Below, piece after piece: positions 18,420-28,255 of a stretch of 64,000 nt of DNA. The notes under the pieces are model-generated. The model saw only the letters and a program-made list of their open reading frames with translations, was not told where the DNA came from and did no database searches. Where the stretch lies: assembly GCF_900103875.1 (NCBI RefSeq), contig NZ_LT629705.1, positions 3,357,001-3,421,000 on the forward strand, in the 5' to 3' direction. A program made the translations under genes and the position numbers. The stretch comes from Pseudomonas arsenicoxydans. Lineage in GTDB: Bacteria > Pseudomonadota > Gammaproteobacteria > Pseudomonadales > Pseudomonadaceae. Numbering within the stretch: position 1 is the first letter of the stretch; every line of letters starts with the position of its first letter.

Positions 18420-19187
18420 ATGACCAGCACCGCCCAGCACAGCCAGGTAGTCCAAAAGCAATTCGGTGAGCAGGCTTCGGCCTATTTGAGCAGCGCCGTT
18501 CACGCTCAAGGCACCGAATTCGCGCTGCTACAGGCCGAACTGGCCGGGCAGGGCGATGCGCGGGTTCTGGACCTGGGTTGCGGCGCCGGTCACGTGTGTT
18601 TTCATGTGGCATCGCTGGTCAAGGAAGTCGTGGCCTACGACCTGTCCCGGCAAATGCTCGACGTGGTGTCTGCCGCCGCTCAGGATCGTGGTTTGAGCAA
18701 CGTGATCACCGTCAACGGTGCCGCCGAGCGCCTGCCGTTCGCCGATGGCGAGTTCGATTTCGTGTTCAGCCGTTATTCGGCGCACCATTGGAGCGATCTC
18801 GGCATGGCCTTGCGGGAAGTCCGTCGGGTGCTGAAGCCGGGCGGCGTGGCGGTGTTCATCGACGTGTTGTCGCCGGGCAACCCGTTGTTCGACACTTACC
18901 TGCAAAGCGTCGAAGTGCTGCGCGACACCAGCCATGTGCGCGATTATTCCGCCGGTGAGTGGTTGCGCCAGGTCAGCGAAGCGGGGTTGCATACCCGCAG
19001 CACCACGCGCCAGCGGCTGCGTCTGGAATACACGTCGTGGGTCGAGCGCATGCGCACGCCAGAGGTGATGCGCGCGGCAATCCGCGAATTGCAGCAGTCG
19101 ATGGGCAGCGAAGTACGCGAATATTTTGAGATTGAGGCCGATGGTTCGTTCAGTACCGATGTATTGGTGCTGATGGCTGAACGATAA
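18420..19187 (+). CDS. SAM-dependent class I methyltransferase
   Basis: Small-molecule-type methyltransferase of 255 residues (Methyltransf_11 pattern). Motif I is VLDLGCGAGHVCFHVAS (residues 43-59), motif II surrounds AYDLSRQMLD, a later motif is LPFADGEFDFVFSRYSAHHW, and post-motif III is RVLKPGGVAVFIDVLSP. The substrate is unknown. Quinone-biosynthesis (UbiE-like) and BioC-like enzymes share this pattern, but neither identity can be claimed. It lies between leuD and leuB in the same direction, a placement conserved in Pseudomonas. Confidence 0.9.
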   Translation: MTSTAQHSQVVQKQFGEQASAYLSSAVHAQGTEFALLQAELAGQGDARVLDLGCGAGHVCFHVASLVKEVVAYDLSRQMLDVVSAAAQDRGLSNVITVNGAAERLPFADGEFDFVFSRYSAHHWSDLGMALREVRRVLKPGGVAVFIDVLSPGNPLFDTYLQSVEVLRDTSHVRDYSAGEWLRQVSEAGLHTRSTTRQRLRLEYTSWVERMRTPEVMRAAIRELQQSMGSEVREYFEIEADGSFSTDVLVLMAER

Positions 19188-19212
19188 GCGCCTGACAATA
19201 GACTTTTTCCAC

Positions 19213-19240
19213 GGCGTGCCCGCGTGCCCGCGGGCGCGCC
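19213..19240 (+). promoter_or_regulatory. GC-rich hairpin just upstream of leuB
   Basis: GGCGTGCCCGCG and CGCGGGCGCGCC form a 12-bp stem with one T-G pair and a 4-base loop, ending 21 bases before the leuB start. There is no T-run after it, so it is not an ordinary terminator. It could stabilise the processed mRNA or modulate entry into leuB. Confidence 0.5.
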
Positions 19241-19261
19241 GACTGATGACATGAGGAAAGC

Positions 19262-20344
<1,083 letters not shown>

Positions 20345-20350
20345 TCTCTC

Positions 20351-20395
20351 GGGCCCGCTGCCACTTTCAACTTCGAAAGCAGCGGCCCACTTTTT
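20351..20395 (+). terminator. Terminator after leuB
   Basis: A long hairpin pairs GGGCC-GCTGC with GCAGC-GGCCC (one bulged C) and contains an inner CTTTC/GAAAG stem. It is followed by T5 at 20391-20395. Confidence 0.75.
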
Positions 20396-20413
20396 AAAGA
20401 AGGTGTAGTTGCG

Positions 20414-21526
20414 ATGAAACGTGTAGGTCTGATCGGTTGGCGCGGTATGGTCGGTTCCGTGCTCATGCAGCGGATGCTGGAAGAGCAGGATTTCGATCTC
20501 ATCGAGCCGGTGTTTTTCACCACTTCGAATGTCGGTGGCCAAGGCCCGTCCGTGGGCAAGGACATTGCTCCGCTCAAGGACGCTTACAGCATTGAAGAGC
20601 TGAAAACCCTCGACGTGATTCTGACCTGCCAGGGTGGCGACTACACCAGCGAAGTGTTCCCGAAGCTGCGCGAAGCCGGCTGGCAGGGTTACTGGATCGA
20701 CGCCGCTTCCAGCCTGCGCATGCAGGATGACGCGGTGATCGTGCTGGACCCGGTGAACCGCAAGGTCATCGACCAGCAGCTCGACGCGGGCACCAAGAAC
20801 TACATCGGCGGCAACTGCACCGTCAGCCTGATGCTGATGGGCCTGGGCGGCCTGTTCGAAGCCGGTCTGGTCGAGTGGATGAGCGCCATGACCTATCAGG
20901 CGGCCTCCGGTGCCGGCGCGCAGAACATGCGTGAACTGATCAAGCAAATGGGCGCAACCCACGCCGCCGTTGCCGATCAACTGGCCGACCCGGCCAGCGC
21001 GATCCTCGACATCGACCGTCGTGTGGCCGAAGCCATGCGCAGCGACGCGTATCCGACCGAAAACTTCGGCGTACCGTTGGCCGGCAGCCTGATCCCGTGG
21101 ATCGACAAGGAACTGCCGAACGGCCAGAGCCGCGAAGAGTGGAAGGCCCAGGCCGAGACCAACAAGATCCTCGGTCGCTTCAAGAGCCCGATCCCGGTCG
21201 ACGGTATCTGCGTGCGCATCGGCGCCATGCGTTGCCACAGCCAGGCGCTGACCATCAAGCTGAACAAAGACGTGCCGATCGCCGATATCGAAGGGCTGAT
21301 CAGCCAGCACAACCCTTGGGTCAAGCTGGTGCCGAACAACCGTGAAGCCAGCATTCAGGAACTGAGCCCGACGAAAGTCACCGGCACCCTGAACGTCCCG
21401 GTTGGCCGTCTGCGCAAACTGAACATGGGTTCGCAGTTCGTAGGCGCGTTCACCGTCGGCGACCAACTGCTGTGGGGCGCGGCCGAACCGCTGCGTCGCA
21501 TGCTGCGGATCCTGCTTGAGCGTTGA
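20414..21526 (+). CDS. asd: Aspartate-semialdehyde dehydrogenase
   Basis: NADPH-dependent reduction of aspartyl phosphate to aspartate semialdehyde, feeding lysine, diaminopimelate, threonine, methionine and diaminobutyrate. It has 370 residues, the length of the Gram-negative enzyme. The nucleotide-binding start is [19 protein letters not shown], the catalytic cysteine is Cys135 in [10 protein letters not shown], and the active-site histidine is in [14 protein letters not shown]. It may also supply the precursor for the diaminobutyrate used by the siderophore cluster in this window. It ends at a strong terminator. Confidence 0.98.
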   Translation: MKRVGLIGWRGMVGSVLMQRMLEEQDFDLIEPVFFTTSNVGGQGPSVGKDIAPLKDAYSIEELKTLDVILTCQGGDYTSEVFPKLREAGWQGYWIDAASSLRMQDDAVIVLDPVNRKVIDQQLDAGTKNYIGGNCTVSLMLMGLGGLFEAGLVEWMSAMTYQAASGAGAQNMRELIKQMGATHAAVADQLADPASAILDIDRRVAEAMRSDAYPTENFGVPLAGSLIPWIDKELPNGQSREEWKAQAETNKILGRFKSPIPVDGICVRIGAMRCHSQALTIKLNKDVPIADIEGLISQHNPWVKLVPNNREASIQELSPTKVTGTLNVPVGRLRKLNMGSQFVGAFTVGDQLLWGAAEPLRRMLRILLER

Positions 21527-21544
21527 TCGGTTGAAGATGTGAAA

Positions 21545-21577
21545 GAACCCGTGCCTTGAAAGAGGCGCGGGTTTTTT
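21545..21577 (+). terminator. Terminator after asd
   Basis: AACCCGTGCC/GGCGCGGGTT hairpin (one T-G pair) with an 8-base loop and T7 tail. Confidence 0.93.
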
Positions 21578-21619
21578 TATCCCGGCAGCCTGACGCTTCT
21601 TCAGTGTCTGATCTGCCGC

Positions 21620-21686
21620 CATCGCGGGCAAGCCCGCTCCCACAAGGTTCAACGAGATCCCTGTGGGAGCGGGCTTGCCCGCGATG
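21620..21686. repeat. REP pair (25-bp inverted repeat)
   Basis: Arms at 21620-21644 and 21662-21686 are exact reverse complements and carry the same core (CGCGGGCAAGCCCGCTCCCA) as the pair at 18310. They flank 17 bases. The element lies between the asd terminator and usg. Confidence 0.95.
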
Positions 21687-21770
21687 AGGTTGGATCAGAC
21701 GCCACATAATTGCCTGCACGCCAACCACCCGGTAAAGTGCCGCTCCCCCCGTTTCGCCAGAGGTAGAACC

Positions 21771-22781
21771 ATGAGCCAGTCCTTTGATATTGCCGTGATC
21801 GGCGCCACCGGTACTGTCGGCGAGACGCTCGTGCAGATTCTCGAAGAGCGCGATTTTCCGGTGGGCAACCTGCACCTGCTGGCCAGCAGCGAATCCGCCG
21901 GTCATTCGGTGCCGTTTCGCGGCAAGAACGTGCGGGTGCGGGAGGTCGACGAATTCGATTTCAGCAAAGTGCAGTTGGTGTTTTTCGCGGCAGGTCCGGC
22001 GGTGACCCTGAGTTTTGCCTCGCGTGCCGTCGCCGCCGGTTGCTCGCTGATCGACCTGTCCGGCGCCTTGCCGGCCGATAAGGCGCCGCAAGTGGTGCCG
22101 GAAGCCAACGCCGACATCCTGACCAGTCTGAAAAAACCGTTCCAGGTCAGCAGCCCAAGCCCGTCGGCCACCACCCTGGCGGTGGTGCTGGCGCCGCTAC
22201 TCGGTTTGCTCGATCTGCAACGCATCCATCTGACCGCGTGCCTGGCAGTCTCCGCGCAAGGCCGTGAAGCCGTCACCGAGCTGGCCCGACAAACCGCCGA
22301 GCTGCTCAACGTGCGTCCTCTGGAGCCGACGTTCTTCGATCGGCAGATGGCGTTCAACCTGTTGGCACAGGTCGGCAAGCCTGACGAGCAGGGGCATACC
22401 CTGTTGGAAAAACGCCTTGTGCGTGAGCTGCGTCAGGTCATGGCCCTGCCTTTATTAAAGATTTCCGTCACTTGCATTCAAGCCCCGGTGTTTTTTGGCG
22501 ATAGCTTTAGCGTGACCTTGCAGTCTGCGAGCGCTGTGGACCTGGCGAAAGTCAACGCGGCACTGGAAGATGCACCCGGTATCGAGCTGGTGGAAGCCGG
22601 CGATTACCCGACGCCAGTCGGCGACGCGGTAGGGCAGGACGTGGTGTACGTCGGTCGGGTTCGCCATGGTGTCGACGACCTGTCGGAACTAAATCTGTGG
22701 CTGACGTCAGATAACGTACGCAAAGGCGCCGCGCTCAATGCTGTGCAGGTGGCTGAATTGTTGATAAAAGACCTGCTGTAA
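21771..22781 (+). CDS. usg: Usg-type aspartate-semialdehyde-dehydrogenase-like protein without the catalytic cysteine
   Basis: Paralogue of Asd, 336 residues from ATG 21771 (MSQSFDIAVIGATGTVGETL) with AGAGG upstream. The N-terminal nucleotide-binding fold is intact. The segment that carries the catalytic Cys in active enzymes (usually P-N-C-S) reads SSPSPSATTLAVV near residues 127-139, with no Cys. Later parts keep the family layout (LTACLAVSAQGREAV, CIQAPVFFGDS). The protein is therefore probably not a working dehydrogenase, and its role is unknown. It lies between asd and fimV, as in other Pseudomonas. An upstream in-frame start at 21663 falls inside the REP and is rejected. Confidence 0.88.
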   Translation: MSQSFDIAVIGATGTVGETLVQILEERDFPVGNLHLLASSESAGHSVPFRGKNVRVREVDEFDFSKVQLVFFAAGPAVTLSFASRAVAAGCSLIDLSGALPADKAPQVVPEANADILTSLKKPFQVSSPSPSATTLAVVLAPLLGLLDLQRIHLTACLAVSAQGREAVTELARQTAELLNVRPLEPTFFDRQMAFNLLAQVGKPDEQGHTLLEKRLVRELRQVMALPLLKISVTCIQAPVFFGDSFSVTLQSASAVDLAKVNAALEDAPGIELVEAGDYPTPVGDAVGQDVVYVGRVRHGVDDLSELNLWLTSDNVRKGAALNAVQVAELLIKDLL

Positions 22782-22988
22782 AAGATACTTGGCAACAATT
22801 TTTCGAATGAGTCCGGTCGAGCGCTATGCTGGGGCGGATTGCTGATGGCGAGTCACCCTACGGGGCTTTCCGGGCATGAAAGAAATGATCGCGCGCGACG
22901 ACACTTCGGCGCTGCGCGCAATGCCTTACGGCAGCGACTATTAATACCTTCTCGCTGGCCGAGGAATGTTCAAACAAAGGATGAGGCT

Positions 22989-25643
22989 ATGGTTCAAGTT
23001 CGCAAACTGGTGTTAGCAATAGCGGCCGCCTCGGCGCTGTCCTCCGGTATGGCGCAGGCACTCGGGCTCGGGGAATTGACCCTGAAGTCGACGCTGAACC
23101 AACCTTTGGTGGCGGAAATCGAGCTGCTCGACGTCAAGGACCTCACCGCTGCCGAAGTGGTGCCGAGCCTGGCCTCGCCCGAAGATTTCGCCAAGGCTGG
23201 CGTCGACCGCCAGGCATTCCTCAACGATCTGACTTTTACCCCGGTGCTCAACCCCAGCGGTAAAAGTGTCCTGCGCGTGACCTCCAGCAAACCACTGTCC
23301 GAGCCGATGGTGAAATTCCTGGTTCAGGTCATGTGGCCAAGCGGTCGACTGATGCGTGATTACAGCGTCTTGCTCGATCCTTCCAAATTCTCGCCGCAGA
23401 CCGCTGAAGCGGCTGCGCAGCCTGCACCGACTCCGGCGATCACTTCACCGGTCACTGGTGCTGCCAAGCCTGCCCAATACACCACCACGCCGCGCGATAC
23501 CCTGTGGGAAATTGCCGCGAAGGCGCGTAATGGCGGATCGGTCCAGCAAACCATGCTGGCCATCCAGGCGTTGAACCCGGATGCCTTTATCGACGGCAAC
23601 ATCAACCGGTTGAAAACCGGCCAGGTGCTGCGCATGCCGGATCAGACCCAAACCACCAGCCTGCCGCAACCTAAAGCCATCGCTGAAGTTGCTGCGCAGA
23701 ACACTGCGTGGCGTCAGGGGCGGCGTTATGTGGCCAAGCCCGGGACCGGGCAACAGCAGCTCGATGCGACCAAGCGCGGGCGGGGTGATGCCGCTTCATC
23801 GCAAACGGCCAAGGACAACCTGAGCCTGGTGTCGGCCGAGACCGCTAAAGGTCGTGGCAAAGGGGGTGATGCCAAGGCCTTGAGCAATAAATTGGCGGTG
23901 ACCCAGGAAAGCCTCGACACGACCCGTCGTGACAACGCCGAACTGAAAAGCCGCATGACCGATCTGCAAAGTCAGCTGGATAAGCTGCAACGTCTGATCG
24001 AGCTGAAAAACAATCAACTGGCCAAGCTACAGGCAGAAGGCGCAGCCGGTGCGCCCGCTGCTGCTGCGGCTACTGCTAATACTCCGGCGATCTCCGCCGA
24101 GCTGGCGCCAAGCCCTGCGGCAACGCCAGTGGACGTGGCGCCTGCAACGCCTAAGCCTGAAACACCCGTCGCTGAAGTTGCTCCGGCCCCCGCCGAGAAG
24201 CCTGTCGAGCCGACGCCTGCGACCTCTGACGATCAAAAATTCAACGAACTGCTGACCAACCCGATTCTGCTGGGTCTGGTCGGTGGTGGTGCAGTGGTTC
24301 TGCTGCTCTTGCTGTTGTTGCTGGCGCGTCGACGCAAAGCACAGCAAGAAGCCGAGAAACACCTGCGCATGGCCCGTGCCCTGGAGGACGAAAAGGAATT
24401 CTCCACCGAGCAGGAACTGCCAGAAAGCAGCTTCGAAGGTCTGGAAGTGCCGCCGCCGAACGTGAAACTCGCGACCGCGCCGGCCTTTGCACCTGCATTT
24501 GCGCCTGCACCTGTGCCAGCTCCGGCTCCCGCGCCAGTCATTGAGCCGGTTGTGGTCACACAGCCCATTGCCGCGCCACTGATTTCGCCTGCGGCGGAGC
24601 GCGATGACGATGTGTTGAGCAAAGCTCAGTCGCACATTACCGCTGGTCGTTTGAATCAGGCTGCCGCCATGCTCGAAGACGGCATCAAGCAGGAGCCGCA
24701 GCGCAGCGATCTGCGCCTCAAGCTGATGGAAGTCTACGGTCAGCAGGGTGATCGCGATGCGTTTGTTGCCCAGGAGCGCCAATTGGTGGCCAACGGTGAC
24801 AACTTCGCTCAGGTCGAAAAGCTTAAAACCCGCTTCCCGGCAATGGCCGTTGCAGTTGCCGGTGGGCTGGCGGCTGCGGCCCTCGCCGCCGAACTCGACG
24901 CGCAATACGTCAAGGACCTGCTGCTGGACGAGCCGCAAGCACCGGCAGCCGCGGATGACGATTTCGACAGCGCTTTCGACTTGAGCCTGGATGATCTGGA
25001 AGCCGCTTCTCCGGCGGTGGTTGCGCCAGAGCCAGAACCTGCGGCCGAACTGGACGAATTCCCGCTGGACGACGATCTGAGCTTTGAATCGGTGTTGCAG
25101 CAGCAGACTGAAATCAAGGAAAACCTCGACGACCTGTCGGACTTCGACCTCGACATGGACCTGGGCGGCGACCCTTCGCCTGCGATCCTCGCCGAAGACG
25201 ACTTCCTGCTGGATCTGGATGAAGGCGTGAAGGACCTGCCGGTCGAGCCTGTTGCTCCTGTCAAGCCTGAGGTTCCGCAGGACGATTTGGAGTTGCCGGC
25301 CGATTTCGACCTGTCGCTGTCCGATGAAATGGATGCCACCCCGGCTGAGCCAGATGCCTTCGCTGCCGAACTGGATGACGTCAACGCCGAGCTGGATCGT
25401 TTGTCCCAGAGCATCAGCGAGCCGACTTTCACTGCGGAAGACGCGGCGGCTTCGATGGCTGACGAGCCGGACTTCGACTTCCTCTCCGGCACCGATGAAG
25501 TGGCCACCAAGCTCGATCTGGCCCAGGCCTACATCGACATGGGCGACACCGACGGCGCCCGGGACATCCTCAATGAAGTCGTGACCGAGGGTGATGCCGG
25601 TCAGAAGACCGAAGCCAAGGAAATGCTTTCGCGCCTGGCTTGA
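22989..25643 (+). CDS. fimV: FimV-family peptidoglycan-binding pilus/polarity protein
   Basis: Inner-membrane hub protein that in Pseudomonas promotes type IV pilus assembly, twitching and polar signalling. It has 884 residues from ATG 22989 (MVQVRKLVLAIAAASAL), with a signal peptide ending near ALG. A conserved N-terminal domain (GLGELTLKSTLNQPLVAEIEL) is followed by a LysM peptidoglycan-binding domain near residues 160-220 (TPRDTLWEIAAKAR...LKTGQVLRMP), a coiled coil around 300-345, a Pro/Ala-rich linker, and one transmembrane helix (VGGGAVVLLLLLLLLARRRK, near 430). A long acidic cytoplasmic part ends in TPR-like helices (KLDLAQAYIDMGDTDGARDIL). Confidence 0.94.
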   Translation: MVQVRKLVLAIAAASALSSGMAQALGLGELTLKSTLNQPLVAEIELLDVKDLTAAEVVPSLASPEDFAKAGVDRQAFLNDLTFTPVLNPSGKSVLRVTSSKPLSEPMVKFLVQVMWPSGRLMRDYSVLLDPSKFSPQTAEAAAQPAPTPAITSPVTGAAKPAQYTTTPRDTLWEIAAKARNGGSVQQTMLAIQALNPDAFIDGNINRLKTGQVLRMPDQTQTTSLPQPKAIAEVAAQNTAWRQGRRYVAKPGTGQQQLDATKRGRGDAASSQTAKDNLSLVSAETAKGRGKGGDAKALSNKLAVTQESLDTTRRDNAELKSRMTDLQSQLDKLQRLIELKNNQLAKLQAEGAAGAPAAAAATANTPAISAELAPSPAATPVDVAPATPKPETPVAEVAPAPAEKPVEPTPATSDDQKFNELLTNPILLGLVGGGAVVLLLLLLLLARRRKAQQEAEKHLRMARALEDEKEFSTEQELPESSFEGLEVPPPNVKLATAPAFAPAFAPAPVPAPAPAPVIEPVVVTQPIAAPLISPAAERDDDVLSKAQSHITAGRLNQAAAMLEDGIKQEPQRSDLRLKLMEVYGQQGDRDAFVAQERQLVANGDNFAQVEKLKTRFPAMAVAVAGGLAAAALAAELDAQYVKDLLLDEPQAPAAADDDFDSAFDLSLDDLEAASPAVVAPEPEPAAELDEFPLDDDLSFESVLQQQTEIKENLDDLSDFDLDMDLGGDPSPAILAEDDFLLDLDEGVKDLPVEPVAPVKPEVPQDDLELPADFDLSLSDEMDATPAEPDAFAAELDDVNAELDRLSQSISEPTFTAEDAAASMADEPDFDFLSGTDEVATKLDLAQAYIDMGDTDGARDILNEVVTEGDAGQKTEAKEMLSRLA

Positions 25644-25665
25644 ATGATCGGTCGGCAATAAACGA

Positions 25666-25694
25666 AACGGCAGCTCATTGAGGCTGCCGTTTTT
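25666..25694 (+). terminator. Terminator after fimV
   Basis: AACGGCAGC/GCTGCCGTT hairpin with an 8-base loop and a T-run. It lies between fimV and the convergent M24 gene. Confidence 0.88.
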
Positions 25695-25715
25695 GTTTCC
25701 GTGATGCGCTTGGGA

Positions 25716-26378
25716 TCAGGCGAGCAAATCCTCATAAAACGCGCCAAACGGTCGAGTAGGGTGGGCGATCTGGATTTCCAGAATCCATAACCCGACATTC
25801 GGGCATGCCTCGAAACTCCCCAGATCACCGGCGCGATAAATCGCATGGGGGAAGTCGCTGACCCGGTGCCCCTTGATCTCCAGGTTCAACCTCCAACCCA
25901 TGGCCGTCGCCTGTTCATCGGCATAGCGGTACAGCTCAGGGCCGGCGACTTGATGGGTTCGCCAGTAATCGTGGACCTGATCAAACAATGCTTTTGCCGC
26001 CGTCGCGCAGGCTTTCATGTCGGGATCATTGCCCACCGTAAACGTCGCGCCCGAGTCGCCCTCATGACGATCCCAGACCACACCGAGGTCGATGAAGAAA
26101 ATGTCGTTGTCAGCCAGTACCGGATCGCCGTCGGAGGGTTGCTTGAAGGTTTTCAGGGTGTTCTCGCCGAAGCGGATTTTGGACGGGTGCCAGATGCGGT
26201 CCATCCCCAGTTCGTTCAGCACTTCGAGGCTCATCGCCAGGGCTTCGGATTCGCGCATGCCGGGTTTCACGCGTCGGGCCATTTCGTCGATGGCTTCCCA
26301 GGTTTTGCGTTTGGCGTGGAGCATGCCGTCCAGGCTGTAGGCCAGTCCGACGGCTTCTTTGAGAGTGGCGGTCATCAT
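25716..26378 (-). CDS. M24-family (pita-bread fold) metallopeptidase-like protein
   Basis: Single-domain relative of Xaa-Pro aminopeptidase/creatinase, about 220 residues and without the N-terminal creatinase domain. Candidate metal ligands of the fold can be placed: Asp in FFIDLGVVWD, Asp in EGDSGATF, His in IKGHRVSDFPH, Glu in LWILEIQIA and Glu in AFYEDLLA. An active dinuclear site is thus possible. The start is taken at ATG 26378 or the adjacent ATG 26375. The longer reading from 26417 adds residues without family resemblance. The substrate is unknown. It is convergent with fimV and divergent from truA. Confidence 0.82.
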   Translation of the reverse strand: MMTATLKEAVGLAYSLDGMLHAKRKTWEAIDEMARRVKPGMRESEALAMSLEVLNELGMDRIWHPSKIRFGENTLKTFKQPSDGDPVLADNDIFFIDLGVVWDRHEGDSGATFTVGNDPDMKACATAAKALFDQVHDYWRTHQVAGPELYRYADEQATAMGWRLNLEIKGHRVSDFPHAIYRAGDLGSFEACPNVGLWILEIQIAHPTRPFGAFYEDLLA

Positions 26379-26492
26379 CAGGTCTCGGTGGTGTCTGTTT
26401 TTTCGTTGTGTAGTCATCTATATAACGAAGTCTGCCCGGGCGATGCAACGACACAAAATCCACACGCCTCTGGCGTCCCGGTGCGACGGCCT

Positions 26493-26498
26493 TATAAT
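26493..26498 (+). promoter_or_regulatory. Perfect -10 hexamer upstream of truA
   Basis: TATAAT at 26493-26498. The -35 region (CTGGCG, 17 bases upstream) is poor. Transcription would start near 26505, only about 30 bases before the likely TTG start of truA. Confidence 0.45.
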
Positions 26499-26533
26499 GC
26501 CCGCCTTTGCGCATATCAGCAGGCTGTTACTCC

Positions 26534-27388
26534 TTGGCAAATTTAGATAACCCGGCCGCCGAAATGGCAGCCGAGGGCTTTTTCCGGATCGCATTGGGCG
26601 TCGAATACAAAGGCTCGCGTTACCGCGGCTGGCAACGTCAGGCCTCTGGCGTGCTCACGGTGCAGGAAACCCTCGAGAAAGCCTTGTCCAAAGTCGCCGA
26701 TTCGCCGGTGTCGCTGCTCTGCGCCGGGCGTACGGATGCCGGCGTGCATGCCTGTGGCCAAGTGGTGCATTTCGACACCCAGGTCGAGCGTTCAATGAAA
26801 GCCTGGGTCATGGGCGCCAACATCAACTTGCCCCACGATGTCAGCGTCAGTTGGGCCAAGGTCATGCCGGCGCATTTTCATGCGCGCTTCAAGGCCATAG
26901 CCCGGCGTTATCGCTACGTGATCTACAACGATCAGATCCGCCCGGCGCACCTGAATGAAGAAATCACCTGGAATCACCGTCCGCTGGACGTCGAGCGCAT
27001 GGCTGAGGCAGCGCAGTATCTGGTCGGCATTCACGATTTCAGCGCCTTCCGCGCCGGCCAGTGTCAGGCCAAGTCGCCGATCAAGGAGCTGCATCATCTG
27101 CGCGTCACGCGTCACGGCAAGATGATCGTCCTGGACATTCGCGCCAGTGCCTTCCTGCATCACATGGTGCGCAACATCGCGGGCGTGCTGATGACCATCG
27201 GTGCCGGCGAGCGTCCGGTGGAGTGGATGAAGGAAGTGCTGGAGAGCCGAATTCGCCGTTCCGGCGGGGTGACGGCGCATCCGTACGGTCTGTATCTGGT
27301 GCAGGTCGAGTATCGCGACGAGTTCGAACTGCCCGAGCGTTACATCGGCCCACACTTCCTGACCGGTTTCACGGAACTTGACGGCTGA
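26534..27388 (+). CDS. truA: tRNA pseudouridine(38-40) synthase
   Basis: Converts uridines 38-40 in tRNA anticodon arms to pseudouridine. The domain begins at FFRIALGVEYKGSRYRGWQR, the catalytic aspartate lies in CAGRTDAGVHACGQVVHF, and the conserved FSAFRAGQCQAKSP and HHMVRNIAGVLM follow. The start is uncertain. No ATG lies near the expected N-terminus, so TTG 26534 (284 residues) is chosen, with ATG 26564 (inside the Ala/Glu-rich lead) as the alternative. A TTG at 26507 is too close to the promoter. It is first in the conserved truA-trpF-accD-folC series. Confidence 0.93.
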   Translation: MANLDNPAAEMAAEGFFRIALGVEYKGSRYRGWQRQASGVLTVQETLEKALSKVADSPVSLLCAGRTDAGVHACGQVVHFDTQVERSMKAWVMGANINLPHDVSVSWAKVMPAHFHARFKAIARRYRYVIYNDQIRPAHLNEEITWNHRPLDVERMAEAAQYLVGIHDFSAFRAGQCQAKSPIKELHHLRVTRHGKMIVLDIRASAFLHHMVRNIAGVLMTIGAGERPVEWMKEVLESRIRRSGGVTAHPYGLYLVQVEYRDEFELPERYIGPHFLTGFTELDG

Positions 27389-27451
27389 CGCCCTCGAATG
27401 CATTTGTTACCATCCGGGACTTTCTCGGATTTGCCCTGAGGTTCTATCGAC

Positions 27452-28078
27452 ATGTCAGCCGTTCGCAGCAAAATTTGTGGGATTACCCGCATAGAAGATG
27501 CGTTGGCGGCGGTCGAGGCCGGGGCGGATGCCATCGGGTTCGTGTTCTACGCCAAAAGCCCTCGGGCGGTCACGTTCCAGCAGGCACGCTCGATCATCAG
27601 CGCGCTGCCGCCGTTCGTGACCACCGTGGGCTTGTTCGTCAACGCCAGTCGCTGCGAGTTGGGCGAATTGCTCGACGCCGTGCCGCTGGACTTGCTGCAA
27701 TTTCATGGCGACGAAACCGCGGCCGAGTGTGAAGGCTGGCACCGTCCGTACATCAAGGCGTTGCGGGTCAAGGCCGGTGACGACATCGCCGCGGCATGCG
27801 ATGCGTTTCCAAGTGCCAGCGGGATCTTGCTGGACGCTTACGTCGAAGGCGTGCCCGGTGGAACCGGTGAGGCGTTCGATTGGTCTTTGATACCACAAGG
27901 CCTGAGCAAGCCGATCATCCTCGCGGGTGGCCTGACGCCGGAAAACGTCACCGAGGCCATCACCCGGGTACGGCCTTACGCGGTGGACGTCAGCGGTGGG
28001 GTAGAGGCGAGCAAGGGCATCAAGGATCACGCAAAGATTCAGGCATTCATCAACGCGGTACGCGGTACGTCGATGTGA
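27452..28078 (+). CDS. trpF: Phosphoribosylanthranilate isomerase
   Basis: Amadori rearrangement of phosphoribosylanthranilate in tryptophan synthesis. It is a (beta/alpha)8 protein of 208 residues, the normal length. The catalytic cysteine lies in [11 protein letters not shown] (residues 6-16) and the general acid in ILLDAYVEG. The phosphate-binding end is [11 protein letters not shown] and [22 protein letters not shown] precedes the ATG. No other trp genes are near, as is usual in Pseudomonas. Confidence 0.97.
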   Translation: MSAVRSKICGITRIEDALAAVEAGADAIGFVFYAKSPRAVTFQQARSIISALPPFVTTVGLFVNASRCELGELLDAVPLDLLQFHGDETAAECEGWHRPYIKALRVKAGDDIAAACDAFPSASGILLDAYVEGVPGGTGEAFDWSLIPQGLSKPIILAGGLTPENVTEAITRVRPYAVDVSGGVEASKGIKDHAKIQAFINAVRGTSM

Positions 28079-28255
28079 CGGCTGGCACACTGCCGCCGTC
28101 CACACGCATGGCTGAGGATTTTTGGGTTGTACGCAGGTCACGCTTCACTGACCCGGCCATCCACTGATCATCGCCACACATATGAATTTAGCTCAAGGGC
28201 ATACGCGGGGCTGCGAACCAGAGCGTTCGGGCCGCCGGTACTGGAGAAAGAAAGC

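Noticed and set aside
24049..24240. Pro/Ala-rich repeats in fimV as a DNA repeat element
   Set aside because: They are low-complexity coding sequence of the FimV linker, not an intergenic repeat.
24027..25658. 543-codon minus-strand open frame over fimV
   Set aside because: Shadow of the acidic fimV C-terminal coding region, with no own features.
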